DNA from: Diatrype stigma
Lineage: Eukaryota; Ascomycota; Sordariomycetes; Xylariales; Diatrypaceae
Assembly (NCBI GenBank): GCA_022225965.2
Contig: JAKJXP020000118.1
Coordinates: 1-64,000 of the forward strand
Reading direction: 5' to 3'
DNA length: 64,000 nucleotides
Below the pieces are notes generated by a model. That model was not told where the DNA came from, did no database searches, and saw nothing but the letters and a program-made list of their open reading frames with translations. Below, piece by piece: positions 1-11,850 of this stretch (positions within the stretch are counted from its first letter, which is position 1; the number at the start of each line of letters is the position of its first letter). Made by a program: the position numbers and the translations under genes.

Positions 1-117
1 TACATACATACATACATACATACATACATACATACATACATACATACATACATACATACATACATACATACATACATACATACATACATACATACATACA
101 TACATACATACATACAT
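1..117. repeat. (TACA)n microsatellite, about 29 units
   Basis: A perfect tetranucleotide tract fills the first 117 bases and continues off the window edge. The same TACA/TATG and TAGG/ACCT words recur in shorter form in many spacers of the window, so this is part of the genome's general microsatellite background. It is not telomeric: no TTAGGG units are seen. Confidence 0.97.
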
Positions 118-1974
118 GTACATACCTATTGGCTGCAGTCGGGATGCGGCCTGCGCCTACATACAGGTACGTATGTGTATGTGAGATGCATGTCGCATGT
201 ATGCGGGAACAAGGGTCTTGGTAATGGAATCGCCTAGAGCACGACTCCACAGCTGGCACAGCCTTTCTGCAAGCCAAGCCAGGCAAGCCCAGCAAACTTG
301 GGGAGAGCCGGAACCTTAACGAGAAGAGGACCGGGGGAACCGGGGGAACCGGGGGACCAGGCACTCCAGAAGCTACGGTAAGGAGGCGAGAGAGGCAAGG
401 GAGAGGTTGCAGTCGAGAACCTGAGAGGTTACCCCCTGGAGGGAAGGTTTTGGGGAGGGTTCCGGGGAGGGTTCTGGGGAATGAAAGTTGCTGTCGTCCC
501 GGGGCCGCCGGGGTCTTTAGATCTTGGGGGTTTTGCCCAATGGATTGAATAGATTGGATCAGGTCTGCAGGTGATGTTGGCATGACGCCGCCTGGTCTAA
601 TACCGCATTGGTGCAACATTGAACATCATACCTAGGTAGATTGGATGTGAACAACTACAATATATCATATATTACCTGCATGCACGTAGAGCCAAGTTGA
701 CAGGTTACAGGCAGCGCCTGGGTGTAGACTGTAGGCAGGCAGGCAGGTTTGGTAGGCACGGCGACACAGAACTGGCGTACGGTATGCAGTTACCTACTTC
801 GTACTTATTTATGGATGTTATGGGGAATCTGACGACTCGTGAAAGGTGATCGCAGTTGATCATCTTGATCATCTCGAATTACCCACATAGATGCAGATAT
901 CGGAAGCAACTTAGATAAGATCCCGTTAAGATCCCGTTGCCAGGTTTATCATATGCCGAACGAACCTCGACCTTAAAGACGCCCTGACGCCACGACCGCC
1001 AGCAATACATGCCAATGCCAACCCAGGCCCAAGGGTACCTATCTATTCACCACGTAGGATGAGCTGAGGAGGTACCGGGATATGCCGTTTGCCGGACACA
1101 TTATGCCGGTAACATGGACGTACTCCGTACATATTACCTAGTAGTCAATAAGACCCAGCAAATTGGGTAGTGGAACGGGCATACCTACTCCATTCGTACG
1201 ATATTGTAGAGAAGTAAACGCCAAATACAACTATAGAGCTTGGCGCCGATGATACTTCGTACAGCTTGGGTATTATACCTAGGTAGGTATGCAGTGCTAG
1301 GTGCATAGTACTATAGTACTCACGGGGTGGGAATTCTAACCAGAAATGACTGATAAATGGAAGTGTGAAGGAGTTCCCTGACTCGTAGTAAGTAAGTACA
1401 TACATCACGATCACGGCACTGTGTGGCTGATCATGGCTGTGTGCCTAACGTGAATGCAGGTGGCTTGTAAGTTGTGGCAGTTAACTACAGTAGGGGCCGG
1501 GGCCTTGCTTGGCACCATGTTATCTTATCTGTGCAGTGTTGGCCCGGCAATTATGTCATCCGAGTAAACAGGACCGCGGGCAAGCACCAAAAGATCAACA
1601 ACTTCTATACTACTAATAAACAAATCTAAGAGTCTGTTATACTCGGCCAGAATCTGCCTGCCTAGGCACTTATTTATCCTACCATTGACCAAGTTGTGAC
1701 CGTTAATGAAGGAAGGACCCACCTGGTATTGTATTCCCATTAGTCTTCTTGTTGGGACTGGGCTGGGCTAACCAGAGTCGAACCACCATAGAAAACCACC
1801 ATAGAAAACCAGCCGACGACTTTGGGTTTCGACCGAGAAAACAACCTCACATCCAGCTCAACACCAAGATCCTGCACATCCCACCCGCACAAAGATAACA
1901 CTACATCTAGACGAGTCTTAGAAGACACATTCCACTCGATCGAACCACAGAAGCCTGCAAGGTGGCCCTACAAA
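118..1974. other. Intergenic region upstream of the SNF2-family gene
   Basis: No supportable gene was found. It holds a 9-bp tandem repeat (CCGGGGGAA, about three copies, 331-358), an imperfect G-rich tandem at about 446-480, and scattered TAGGTA/ACCTAC words. The part next to 1975 should contain the promoter and 5' leader of the SNF2-family gene, but no clear TATA box was recognised. Confidence 0.6.
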
Positions 1975-4367
1975 ATGGTACAAGAGCAGGCGCCTCCTAA
2001 GGCACCATTGCGCCCGCTGGGCCACAACCAGACAAATGGCAATCCTCCGAGACCCTCGAGTCGGTCAAGCCAGGAAGATAGGAAGTCCCGACCTTCCTCG
2101 AGTGCTGGGGTGCCTGGATTTACAAACACGAGTTCTATATTCTCGACCGCCAAGCCCGCTTCACGCCCTGCCGTCAAATCAAGCGCTTTGTCGGGCAATA
2201 GTATGGACGACAAATACGCGAATCTATTCATACAACCCAAGAACCGGCCGGAACATCACCGACCTCAGCGCATCAACGGACCCTTGCAACCTTCCTTGAA
2301 GGATAAGAAGCCCGCACCGGCTCCCATGTTCAGTACAGCATCAGGCCCGATGGGATCGGCTAGTAATCCGGTCCTGGTGTCAGATGCTCCTCCCACCTCC
2401 ATCTATAGCCAGCCCGGTGTCTTTTCCGAATATGTCGATCCAAAGAAGGCGGCCGCGGACATCAAAGCATTGCTCGAGGGTTCGCTCGAAGACGAAGAAG
2501 ACAAAATCATGAACGAGGATGACGGTATAGACAGGTCTCAGATCGAAGGACTCAAGGTTCGACTTCTACCCCACCAGGTCGAGGGTGTCGAATGGATGAA
2601 AGGTCGCGAACTAGGGCCCGTCAAGAAGGGAAAGGTGCCCAAGGGTGGCCTTCTTGCAGACGATATGGGTCTGGGAAAGACACTACAGTCCATTTCGTTA
2701 ATCCTTAGCAATTCGAAGCCGGATGGCAAACACCCCGGTGTAGAGAAGACAACTCTGGTCGTCGCGCCACTCGCTCTAATCCGTCAATGGGAGGCAGAGT
2801 TGAAAGAGAAGATTATCGAATCCCACAGGCTGAAGGTCTTGGTTCATCATGGCCCGCAACGCACGAAGCGCTACGAAGATCTACGCCGCTACGATGTTGT
2901 CATTACCACCTACCAGATCCTAGTATCGGAACACAATCATACCACCGCGACTTTAAAAACAGGTTGCTTTGGTCTGCACTGGTATCGCGTCATTCTCGAT
3001 GAGGCGCACACCATCAAGAACAGAAATGCCAAAGCCACAAAGGCCTGTTACGATCTACGCAGCGTCTATCGATGGTGCCTGAGCGGTACCCCGATGCAAA
3101 ATAACTTGGAGGAGCTCCAAAGTCTCGTAAAGTTCCTCAGAATTGAGCCTTATGACAACCTGCGGGAATGGAAAGAGCACTTTGAGCTGCCAATGAAGAA
3201 GGGCAAGGGAGAAGTCGCCATTCGACGCCTACATAGTCTTCTGCGATGCTTCATGAAGCGACGAACGAAAGATATCCTAAAGGAAGCAGGTGCTTTGGAT
3301 ACTGGGAATGCGGAGTCTAAGGATGGAACGAAGAGCGCGACCTCGAATTTCAAGGTGACCGAACGGAAAGTCGTGGATGTTTCCACGGAATTCACACCCG
3401 CGGAAAGACGGTTTTACGATAGACTGGAACAACGAACGGACAAGAGTCTAGAAAAGATGATGCGCGGCAAAGTCAATTATGCCAGCGCGTTGGTACTGTT
3501 GTTACGACTGAGGCAGGCTTGCAATCACCCAAAGCTCGTCGAGGGTAAGCTCGAGAAGGACAAGGATGCACTGGCCGATGATACGAAGGCAAAGAAAAAC
3601 AACAACTCGGATGTCGATGCCCTTGCAGATTTGCTTGGAGGCTTGGATGTCCAGGCTAAGCACTGTGAGATCTGTGGCTTCGAGCTCGACAAAGATAACC
3701 GCCAGCCGAACAGCGAGAAGTGCAAGGAGTGCTTCGAAGACCTGGAGTACTTCAAGCATCACGAAGAAGACCTCAAGTCTCCAAAAAAGCAAACTAAGAA
3801 GAAGTCGAAGACTAAGACTAAGACTAAGACCAAGGCAAAGCCCGAGACGAAAGTCACAGAAGTTGTAGAAGAGACAGTCAAAACCGAGTCCTATCAAAAA
3901 CGAAAGCCAAGAAACAGACGCGCCATCGTGGACAGTGACGATGAAGATGATGAAGAAGGCGAGTGGGTGGTTTCCGGTGACGAACAGGGCCCGCTGCGTC
4001 TAGGAAAAGCTGGCGGCACCGATGATGAGAACGCCGACGGTGATGGTGATACCATCAACACGGAGGACTCAGAAGACGACGAGACGGAAGACGGCAGTCG
4101 ACTGTCTAGCTTTCTCGTAGACGACGGAAATGACACCAAGCCAGAAGACCTGCAGCGTGCTCTGGAAGAGTCCGATTCGGAGGATGAATTTGAGTCTATC
4201 TCTGTCCTCCAGAGGAAACGGATGGCCCAACGCAAAAAACCACAGCCAACCTCGACGTCTGCTAGCGACGAAGAAGAGGACTCAGGCTCGGATGCGGGCT
4301 CCGAGTCGGGCAGCGCTGCGTCAGGCTCCGAAACAGAAGAAGGTGATGATGACGACGACGACGACGA

Positions 4368-4418
<51 letters not shown>

Positions 4419-5199
4419 TGTCGGCAGCGTGTCAGAGTCGGAGTTCGACTCGGATTCGGACCAGGGGGGAGGCCGACACGAGAAGACGCCACACGTGCTC
4501 GCCTCAGCCAAGATCCGCGAGCTGGTGTCGCTCCTGCGCAAGGAGGCGCACGAGCACAAGTTCATCGTGTTCTCGCAGTTCACGTCGATGCTGGACGTGG
4601 TGGAGCCGTTCCTGCGGAAGGAGGGGCTCCGGTTCGCACGGTACGACGGGTCGATGCGCAACGACGCGCGCGAGGCGGCGCTGTCGTCGCTGCGCGAGGA
4701 CCGGCGGACGCGGGTGCTGCTGTGCTCGCTGCGGTGCGGCGCGCTGGGCCTGAACCTGACGGCGGCCAGCCGCGTGGTCATCCTCGAGCCCTTCTGGAAC
4801 CCGTTCGTGGAGGAGCAGGCCATCGACCGCGTGCACCGGCTGACGCAGACGGTCGACGTGGTCGTCTACCGCCTCACGGTCGAGGCCACGGTCGAGGCCC
4901 GCATCCTCGCCCTGCAGGACCGCAAGCGCATGCTGGCCCAGGCCGCCATCGAGGGCGGCGCCCGCAAGGAGGCCCTCAAGCTCGGCCTCAAGGAGATGCT
5001 CGACCTCTTCCGCCACGTCGGCCGCGGCACCACCGCCGACGAGGGCGACTACGACGGCGACGGCGGCAGCACGATGCTGGCCGATGCCGATGCCGACGCC
5101 CGCCTGCGGCTGGAGTCGTCCGCGATGCACAGTCGCCATAGCAAGCCGAAGGGCCCGCCGGCGAGGCAGGAGAGCCAGGTCTATGGGCGGAGGTGGTGA
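1975..5199 (+). CDS. SNF2-family DNA-dependent ATPase/helicase, single exon
   Basis: Nuclear Swi2/Snf2 translocase expected to remodel chromatin or displace DNA-bound proteins. The frame is open from 1822, but the first ATG, in a good AAAATGG context, is at 1975 and gives 1074 aa. Seen: a low-complexity N-terminus, then the SNF2 N-lobe with Walker A (DDMGLGKT, about residues 229-236), DEAH (about 342-345) and SGTPMQN. The helicase C-lobe near the C-terminus has GLNLTAASR and DRVHRLTQ. Between the lobes lies a very long charged insert with a C-x2-C-x15-C-x2-C zinc-ribbon-like cluster (C564, C567, C583, C586), Lys-rich tracts and 25 consecutive Asp residues (about 791-815). No complete RING is visible, so a Rad5/Rad16/Uls1-type ubiquitin ligase role is not supported. 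Third-position GC rises sharply after the Asp tract. Family certain; exact orthologue not assigned. Confidence 0.93.
4345..4419 (+). repeat. (GAC/GAT)25 trinucleotide tract coding for poly-Asp
   Basis: Twenty-five consecutive Asp codons, mostly GAC, lie inside the SNF2-family gene, in the insert separating its two ATPase lobes. Near-pure repetition means the length is probably polymorphic by slippage. The acidic block could contact histones, as acidic tracts do in other chromatin proteins; that is inference. Confidence 0.95.
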
Positions 5200-5990
5200 G
5201 GGCGTGAGCGTTGGGAAGGGATGGGATGGAGCGGATTGGTTGCTGGTTAAGCTAGTTAGCTGGTTGTAGAGACAGGCGTAAGGCTTGTCTTGTCTGTCTG
5301 GTGGTGATGATCATGATCATGATGAGGATGAGAATGTCAAGGGTGTTTGTTTAGGTCAATGGATTGATTATATACGATTGCTTGCTTGCTTGCTTTCTTT
5401 CCACTTTGCATTTCATTGAGACTAAAAATAACTTGGTTTATTAGCTGGGATGGATATACTGTTAGTTGCGACCCCCCCCCCCCCCCCCTTTTGTTCGCTG
5501 CTACTTTCGTTCTGGGCATGTGAGGTGTCGAGTTGCTGAAGTGAATGCAATGAATAAATGAATGAATTACATTCGCGATCTACATGTGATTCATGAATGG
5601 ATGGATGGTTGTACGGTTCATAATAGTATTGTACATATCTATTACAGAACCTCCCTTCTAGGTGATGTGCTTGCTTGCTTGTTTGCTTCTATGCAAATCG
5701 GTCATGATCGTATCTTCGTGCCTCATCATTTGTGAGTCTCGCTCGCCTCTCTCCTATCTATCTATCTAGGTATCTATCTGACTCGCCATCTTACATGGGC
5801 TAGAATCCAGATCTAGATCTATCAGATCACATCACGTAGGTAGCACTGCCGATCCCGTGTATTCGGTGTTCCGACCTGACGAAAAGTGACCTGTTGTATT
5901 CCATCATGAATGAACCCTCGTTCCCCAGAGAGTTCTTCGTTGGTCAGCTAGGTAGGTTAACCAAACCAGCCAGCCAGCCAGCCAAACTGT
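5200..5990. other. Convergent intergenic region, 3' ends of two genes
   Basis: Spacer between the SNF2-family stop and the stop of the Yrb30-like gene on the other strand. It holds a run of 17 C (5472-5488), several short TGCTTGCT, TCTA and AATGAATG repeats, and AT-rich stretches suitable for 3'-end formation on both strands. No gene seen. Confidence 0.6.
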
Positions 5991-8151
5991 TCAGAAACCA
6001 CTGCCCGCACCACCGCCGCCACCCCCGCGAACGGGCGAATCTACGTAAGGATCGAAGCCCACCTTCCTCTCGGCCTCAGCCCGCGCCACGAGCCTCTCCC
6101 GGCTGCCATGCAGCCCCCCGCCGCCGCCGCCGCCCGACCCCGACTCGGTGCCGCCCCCGCTGTGCTCGTCGAGGTAGAACCGCAGCACGTGGTCGGGGAT
6201 GGCGAGGTGCGTCGCCTGCTCGAACTCCTGCAGGCTGGCAAGCCGGAGCAGCATCTCGAGAAGCGACAGGGAGGTGCGGATAGCGCCGAAGGGGGAGCGG
6301 TCGATGAGCGTCTCGTTGAACTCTTCTTCTCCCTTCGCGTCTGATGCGTGCCCCATGTGGTTGTTGTTCTCCGTCGTCGTCAGCACTGCCGCAGCATCGC
6401 GGCGGCTCGTTCTCGGCTGGCTGCTGCGCTGGAGCTGTAGGCTGCTGTTGTCGCGGCTGTGGTTGGCGCGGATCGAGCCCCGGGACGACGCTCGCGAGGA
6501 TGGGACCGACGAGGGCGCGAGGCTCATGCGGTGTAGCTGCGTTACAAGGTTGGAGTCGACGGAAGGGCCTGCGACGCGCTTTGGCCTTTGGCGCTTGCTA
6601 GGGCCGGCGGTGGGACCGTCTTCGTAGTCAGTTGACGGCTCGTCGTCTTCGTCATCCTCGTCGTCCTCATCGTTGAACTCGAAGACTTCGAGAGCAATCC
6701 ATTCCGGATCCAAGTCCTGGGGCAATCTCCAATGGTTGGCTGGGGCTGCTGGTCTAGACTTGGCACGTCTAGAGGCATTGGCGGATCTTCTCGGCGCCTG
6801 GTCCGTTGCCTGGCTTTCCTCGCGTAGCTGGCGATCGATGTCGTCTTGTTGGCTCGAATCGGACAATGTACCGGGCGACAGAGCATCTTGGTCAGTGATA
6901 TCTTCGATCAGATTCGAGTGCTCTCGGTGTTGTTCTATATTTTCGTGTAGCTCCGGAGGTGGTCCAAGGGGTGTAGCATGTATGTCCCTTTTGAGCAGGA
7001 GGACGGGATTGCTCGACGCGCCATCTTCGTTATTGATGTTCAAGATCCTCCCGACGTCGGCGTATAGCATCCTGGCTATCTGACCAACCGGTATTAGTTC
7101 GCGGATGCCAGCCATTGCTATCCCGTCATAGGGTGTAGGTGGCGCATCGCCATCGTCGAATGTATGAACCCGCCCATCGTCTAAATCCTCAACAATCTGC
7201 AGCTGGTATGCGTAGCCGTTTACTGACACGTCCTTGTCTATGCCATTGGCCAGATGAGACTGGTGGAAGGGCACGCGGCAAAGCCTGACTCGCGCTTTGT
7301 GGATGACTTCCTGCCACATCGGCTTGCGTTGGCCTTCTTCGATTCCATACGGCTCCTCCGAGCCGTGCGAGGCGTGGCCCCGGAAGAGCATGTAAAGAGA
7401 CAAGATAAAGTTGGGGCCGATCTGAACAGGCTGGCCGGGATTGAGGACGTACTGAGTATCTCCCACGTTCACGAGGTAACTGGCTTGTAGCAGCCTCGAG
7501 GGTGAGAAGCTTGAAGGCTGGGACTGTATTCCTCCGATGGCAGAAACCCACATGTTGATGCCGGGTATGGAGTCATCAATGCGCAGAATGAGCTCCTGCA
7601 TGTCACTCACAATCGAGAGAAGTGCAGCCCGCCGTGCAGCAGCATCAACCGAAGGGGCTGGCCTCCGCCCAGCGGCCGAATCCTCTGCCGCCACAGCGGT
7701 GGCCTCGAAGCGCGTAGCCAACTCATCGATCTCTGCTCGAATCTCCCGTGCCGTCCGTACGACAGGCGCAAGTGCAGAGTTTCCCCTGTTATAATGAAAT
7801 TCCAGTGTCTCGAGTATGGGCGAGATCAGCTGCAACCATCGATTAGTCTCCCGTGACCCCCATTGTATGCAGAGGAGACATCAAGACAGCTTACCTCGAT
7901 CTTCCGAGTTAGCCGCCGGTGCAGCAGGCTAAGCTGCGCATGGAGGGGACTGTCATCCACCGTCTATGGTTATTATGTATGAGTGCTTGGCCAGTTATTT
8001 TTTCATGGGCAAGATGGGAAAGAAGACGAGAAATACTAACCTTCAGAAGTCTTGCCCCGTGCTGAAGAACATATGTTGAAGTTAGGGAAAGGCATGACCG
8101 TATTGCAAAACTAGTGGCTTGCTGAGACAGCTTTGATAGGAAGGCATCCAT
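5991..8151 (-). CDS. Yrb30-like Ran-binding protein (fungal Ran-binding family)
   Basis: Three exons: 8151-8041, 7963-7895 and 7829-5991; introns of 77 and 65 nt with donors GTTAGT and GTAAGC; 672 aa. The N-terminus (MDAFLSKLSQQ, then a segment ending ARLLK) and the middle region (PGINMWVSAIGG; ASYLVNVGDTQYVLNPGQP) match, as I recall it, the Ran-binding family typified by yeast Yrb30, which binds RanGTP and affects its hydrolysis in nuclear transport. The C-terminal half is acidic, Ser-rich and Gly-rich (runs of Gly near the C-terminus) and probably disordered. Splicing is supported by phase: each exon ends on a whole codon. Divergent from SUP35 across about 1.25 kb. The family call rests on remembered sequence resemblance, not a search. 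Confidence 0.78.
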
Positions 8152-9399
8152 AGCAGCGCCGGCTTGATGGAATGTGCATGATGTCGGTGGATACTTTGGG
8201 TTCCCAGAAATTCTAGGAATTTAGGTACCGGGCAGGTGGTATCAGTGAAATGTACTCGGGCCATTTGGTTGAAGCTACAGTATTCTATTTATGATTTTCT
8301 GGCGATTCAGTGATGGTCCGTTCGTTTTACTCATAAAAAGCAGACATAGTGTTTATGAATGGCGTAGGCGGGTGGGTATGCATGCAAGTGTAAGTATGTA
8401 TGTACATTGGATTGATTCGAGGGTCAGCTGGTTGGTTACTTCAAGGTTGCTCTAGGTACCTAGCCCCTCAGCCCTGCCTATCGTGACAATACTGTATGAA
8501 TTTACTGTGACTTTGGCTGTAACCCACACTGATACGGTACCACGGGGGTAAGAAATACAGTGCCTGTAAGATACCGTTGCTACTGTGGCTGCTGCTGCCT
8601 AGGCACGCTACTAGGTAGGCCACATACATGTTCAGCCCCCTGCCAGCTCCCGAGGTCCCGCCAAACTCCGTCATTGGTGGGGATGACTCAAAACCTCAAA
8701 ACTTCAGAAGAGCACAACCCCACTAACTAACTAAATCGATTACTTAGTCGAGACTAAGCCGCTAAATCGATAATTGCCCCTCTGCCCCTCCATTTGCACA
8801 GCTGCCCAATTGCCTATTTGCCCGCCCCCACCTCCAGGTGGCATGGTTGTACGTACAATACATATGTACATACACATACATACACACACACACACACACA
8901 CCTAAGCGGCCTTATCGTTGGTTTAGGCTTCAAAACTCTTCCTCCGCTGACAACGCCCGGTCAATCGACCTCGACAAGCTACAAGCCATTGTCCATTCCT
9001 TTACCCAATCTTTCTAGTATTTCTGTTCGTTCAACCAGTAAGCAGTGACTCACTTGTATCTGTCACTCATTTCCACGTATATTGCATCCGTAGCAACCCC
9101 AGGTACTTTCAGGTTCGTAGCCAATCCTTCCGAGTTCCTCGCTTTCGAATTTCAAAGCCGCGCTGGTACTTGCCCCTGCTGTCCTGCCCCGCCTTTTCCG
9201 CTGTTAACAAATGGTCGTTCGCATTCACGAATTTTACTGTCACCACTGTCCAGTATTACAGACCTTCTAAGCCTCTGCATACATTAGTCGGCGCTCGACT
9301 CAGCCAGATCACAACCCATCCACTTACTAATCGAGTCCCTAGGCTGTAGAGCAACCCATCGTCGATTCGAAAGACAGTCGAAAACCGACAATAGGCGCG
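8152..9399. promoter_or_regulatory. Divergent promoter region, Yrb30-like gene / SUP35
   Basis: Both flanking genes are transcribed away from this 1.25 kb spacer, so it must hold both promoters and leaders. It contains a (CA)n tract (about 8881-8901) and, on the SUP35 side, a pyrimidine-rich stretch with short upstream ATGs typical of a fungal 5' leader. No TATA box or known factor site can be named with confidence. Confidence 0.55.
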
Positions 9400-11850
9400 A
9401 TGGCTGATCTCAACTCATGGGAGGAAGATCCGGCTGCGCAGGACGACAACCTGTCCCGCCAAACGCAGCAGATGAACCTCAACCAACAAGCACAGGGTGG
9501 AGGCTCCTTTAGACCAGGTGCTGCTGCTTTCCACCCTGGCGCCCAGTCCTTCCAGCCCGGTCAGGCCTACAGTGCCGGCGGCGCTGGTGGTCAAGCGGGT
9601 TTTGTGCCTCAATACTACGGCGGCCAAGGCTATTATCCCCAGTACGGTGGCGCCCAAGGGGGGTTCGAACAATACGGCCAGGGATACGGAGGTGTTTATG
9701 GGCAGCAAGCGGGATACAACCAGGGGTACAACCAAGGATATGGTATAGTTCCACTAGGTAGTCTGAGACCTTGAGCATAGCTAACCCAACAAAGGACAAG
9801 GCCAAGGCTACGCACAGCAGTATCAGCAACAGCAACAGTACCAACAGCAGCAGCCTCAACAGCAAAAGCCGAAGCAACAGCCCCAGAACACCCAACCCCA
9901 AGCAGTTCCAACCATCGCTAAGCGGCCAACTGCCGATCCTGCAGCCACATCTTCAGATGCCACCAAGCCCGTCGCTAAGAAAGAGGGGGGTACGAAGGTC
10001 TTAAGCATAGGGGGCGACCCGCCCAAGCCGAAAGCTACTAAAGTGTTATCTATTGGTCTCTCGGATCCGCCTAAGAGTGAACCTAAGAAGGAGGACAACA
10101 AGGACGAATCTGCAGGTGCTGATGCTGGCACTAAGGTTACAGCAGCCAAGGCTATCGAAAAGACCGGCCAAACCACGAAATCGCCAAGTGGGAAGACTTC
10201 CCCAACTCCTTCGTCCGGCCGCTCAAGCCCTTCAAGGGCTGCTGCCAAAGCTGCTAGCCGCAATGCCGACGCTGTCGCTGATGAACAAGCTGCTGACGTC
10301 GACGACGAGACCCTGAATGAGATCTATGGCAAGGAACACGTAAATATCATTTTTATCGGTCACGTCGATGCTGGCAAGTCGACCTTAGGTGGTTCTATTC
10401 TGTATACTACAGGGATGGTCGACGAGCGAACGATGGACAAGTACAAGCGAGAAGCCAAGGAGGCCGGTCGAGAAACCTGGTATCTGTCATGGGCCCTTGA
10501 TCTCACTAAGGAGGAGCGTTCTAAGGGCAAGACAGTCGAGGTTGGCCGAGGATTTTTCGAAACCGAAAAGCGACGGTATTCTATCCTAGACGCCCCGGGT
10601 CACAAGACGTACGTACCAAGCATGATTGGAGGTGCATCTCAGGCAGATGTCGGCATCCTCGTCATTAGCGCCCGTAAGGGAGAATATGAAACCGGGTTCG
10701 AAAAGGGCGGCCAGACCCGTGAGCATGCTATGCTTGCGAAAACCCAAGGTGTTAACAAGCTTGTTGTTGTCATCAACAAGATGGATGACCCTACCGTCAA
10801 CTGGAGCGAAGATAGATATAAGGAATGTACAACCAAACTCGCCCAGTTCCTCAAGGGCACTGGTTACAACCTGAAAACCGATGTCTTTTTCATGCCTATT
10901 GCAGCCCAGCAGACTATGGGAATCAAGGACCGAATCCCCCCAGGGCTCGCTCCTTGGTACGACGGCCCTTCCCTCCTGGAGTATCTTGACGGCATGACGG
11001 CCCTTGAGCGAAAGACGAATGCCCCCTTCATGATGCCAGTCAGCGGAAAGTACCGTGATCTGGGCACTATGATTGAAGGCAAGATCGAGGCAGGCGTTGT
11101 CAAGAAGGGCATGAGCCTGATTATGATGCCAAACAAGGAGAAGGTCGATATCACAGCTTTGTATGGCGAACAAGAGGATGAAGTGACGCTCGCCCAGTGT
11201 GGTGACCAAGTGCGAATGCGCCTTCGCGGGATCGAAGAGGAAGATATTCTACCTGGCTTCGTTTTATGCTCGCCCAAGCGATTAGTGCACAACGTCAAGA
11301 GATTCGAAGCTCAAATCAAGATTCTCGAGCTAAAGAGCATCCTAAGTGCTGGTACGTCTATTTTCATGGATTTCTTAGTACTATTGTTCATTATTTTGCC
11401 TTTTTTTCCTTCTTTCCCATGGAGTCTTTCCGCCATTGTTGACTCACAAACCTGTCGGAGCTTCTGAAATCCTCTCGATTCTCAAGATAAGACTGCTAAC
11501 CCTAAACACTCTAGGATTCAACTGCGTTCTACACGTGCACTCTGCTGTTGAAGAAGTTTCGTTTGCGTCATTGCTACACAAGCTACAACCGAAGACCAAC
11601 AGGAAGAGCAAGACACCACCAACACATGCGAAGAAGGGCGATAGCATCATTGCCACCATGGAGGTAACTGGTGGTGCAGGCACCGTCTGCATTGAGAAGT
11701 TCGAGGATTACCCTCAGATGGGACGGTTTACTCTGCGAGATCAGGTAAGTACATGGCTACCGTTTTCAGCTAAGCTAGCCTTGCTAACAAAATTTTCAGG
11801 GTCAAACTATTGCTATTGGAAAGGTCATCAAGCTTATTACAGATGCTTAA
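9400..11850 (+). CDS. SUP35: Translation termination factor eRF3 (Sup35), GTPase
   Basis: Cytosolic GTPase that works with eRF1 to release the nascent chain at stop codons. Four exons: 9400-9742, 9795-11351, 11515-11744 and 11800-11850; 726 aa. The introns have CTAAC-type branch points. The N-terminus is Gln/Gly/Tyr-rich with QGYG-type repeats followed by poly-Gln, like the yeast Sup35 prion domain. It carries FxPG motifs resembling degenerate PAM2 (poly(A)-binding-protein interaction) sites. A charged M-like region contains the motif TKVLSIG twice. The GTPase domain shows GHVDAGKST (from about residue 303), DAPGH and NKMD, then EF-Tu-like domains 2 and 3 ending in GKVIKLITDA. The last coding exon is only 51 nt. 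Divergent from the Yrb30-like gene. Confidence 0.97.

Noticed and set aside
1..117. Telomere or subtelomere signal
   Set aside because: The tract is TACA, not TTAGGG, and adjacent genes are core housekeeping genes.
1822..1974. N-terminal extension of the SNF2-family protein
   Set aside because: The frame is open, but there is no ATG before 1975; the in-frame codon at 1822 is TTG.
3894..4823. Ser-rich 309-codon minus-strand frame
   Set aside because: Antisense of the Asp-repeat part of the SNF2-family gene (GAC repeats read as TCG).
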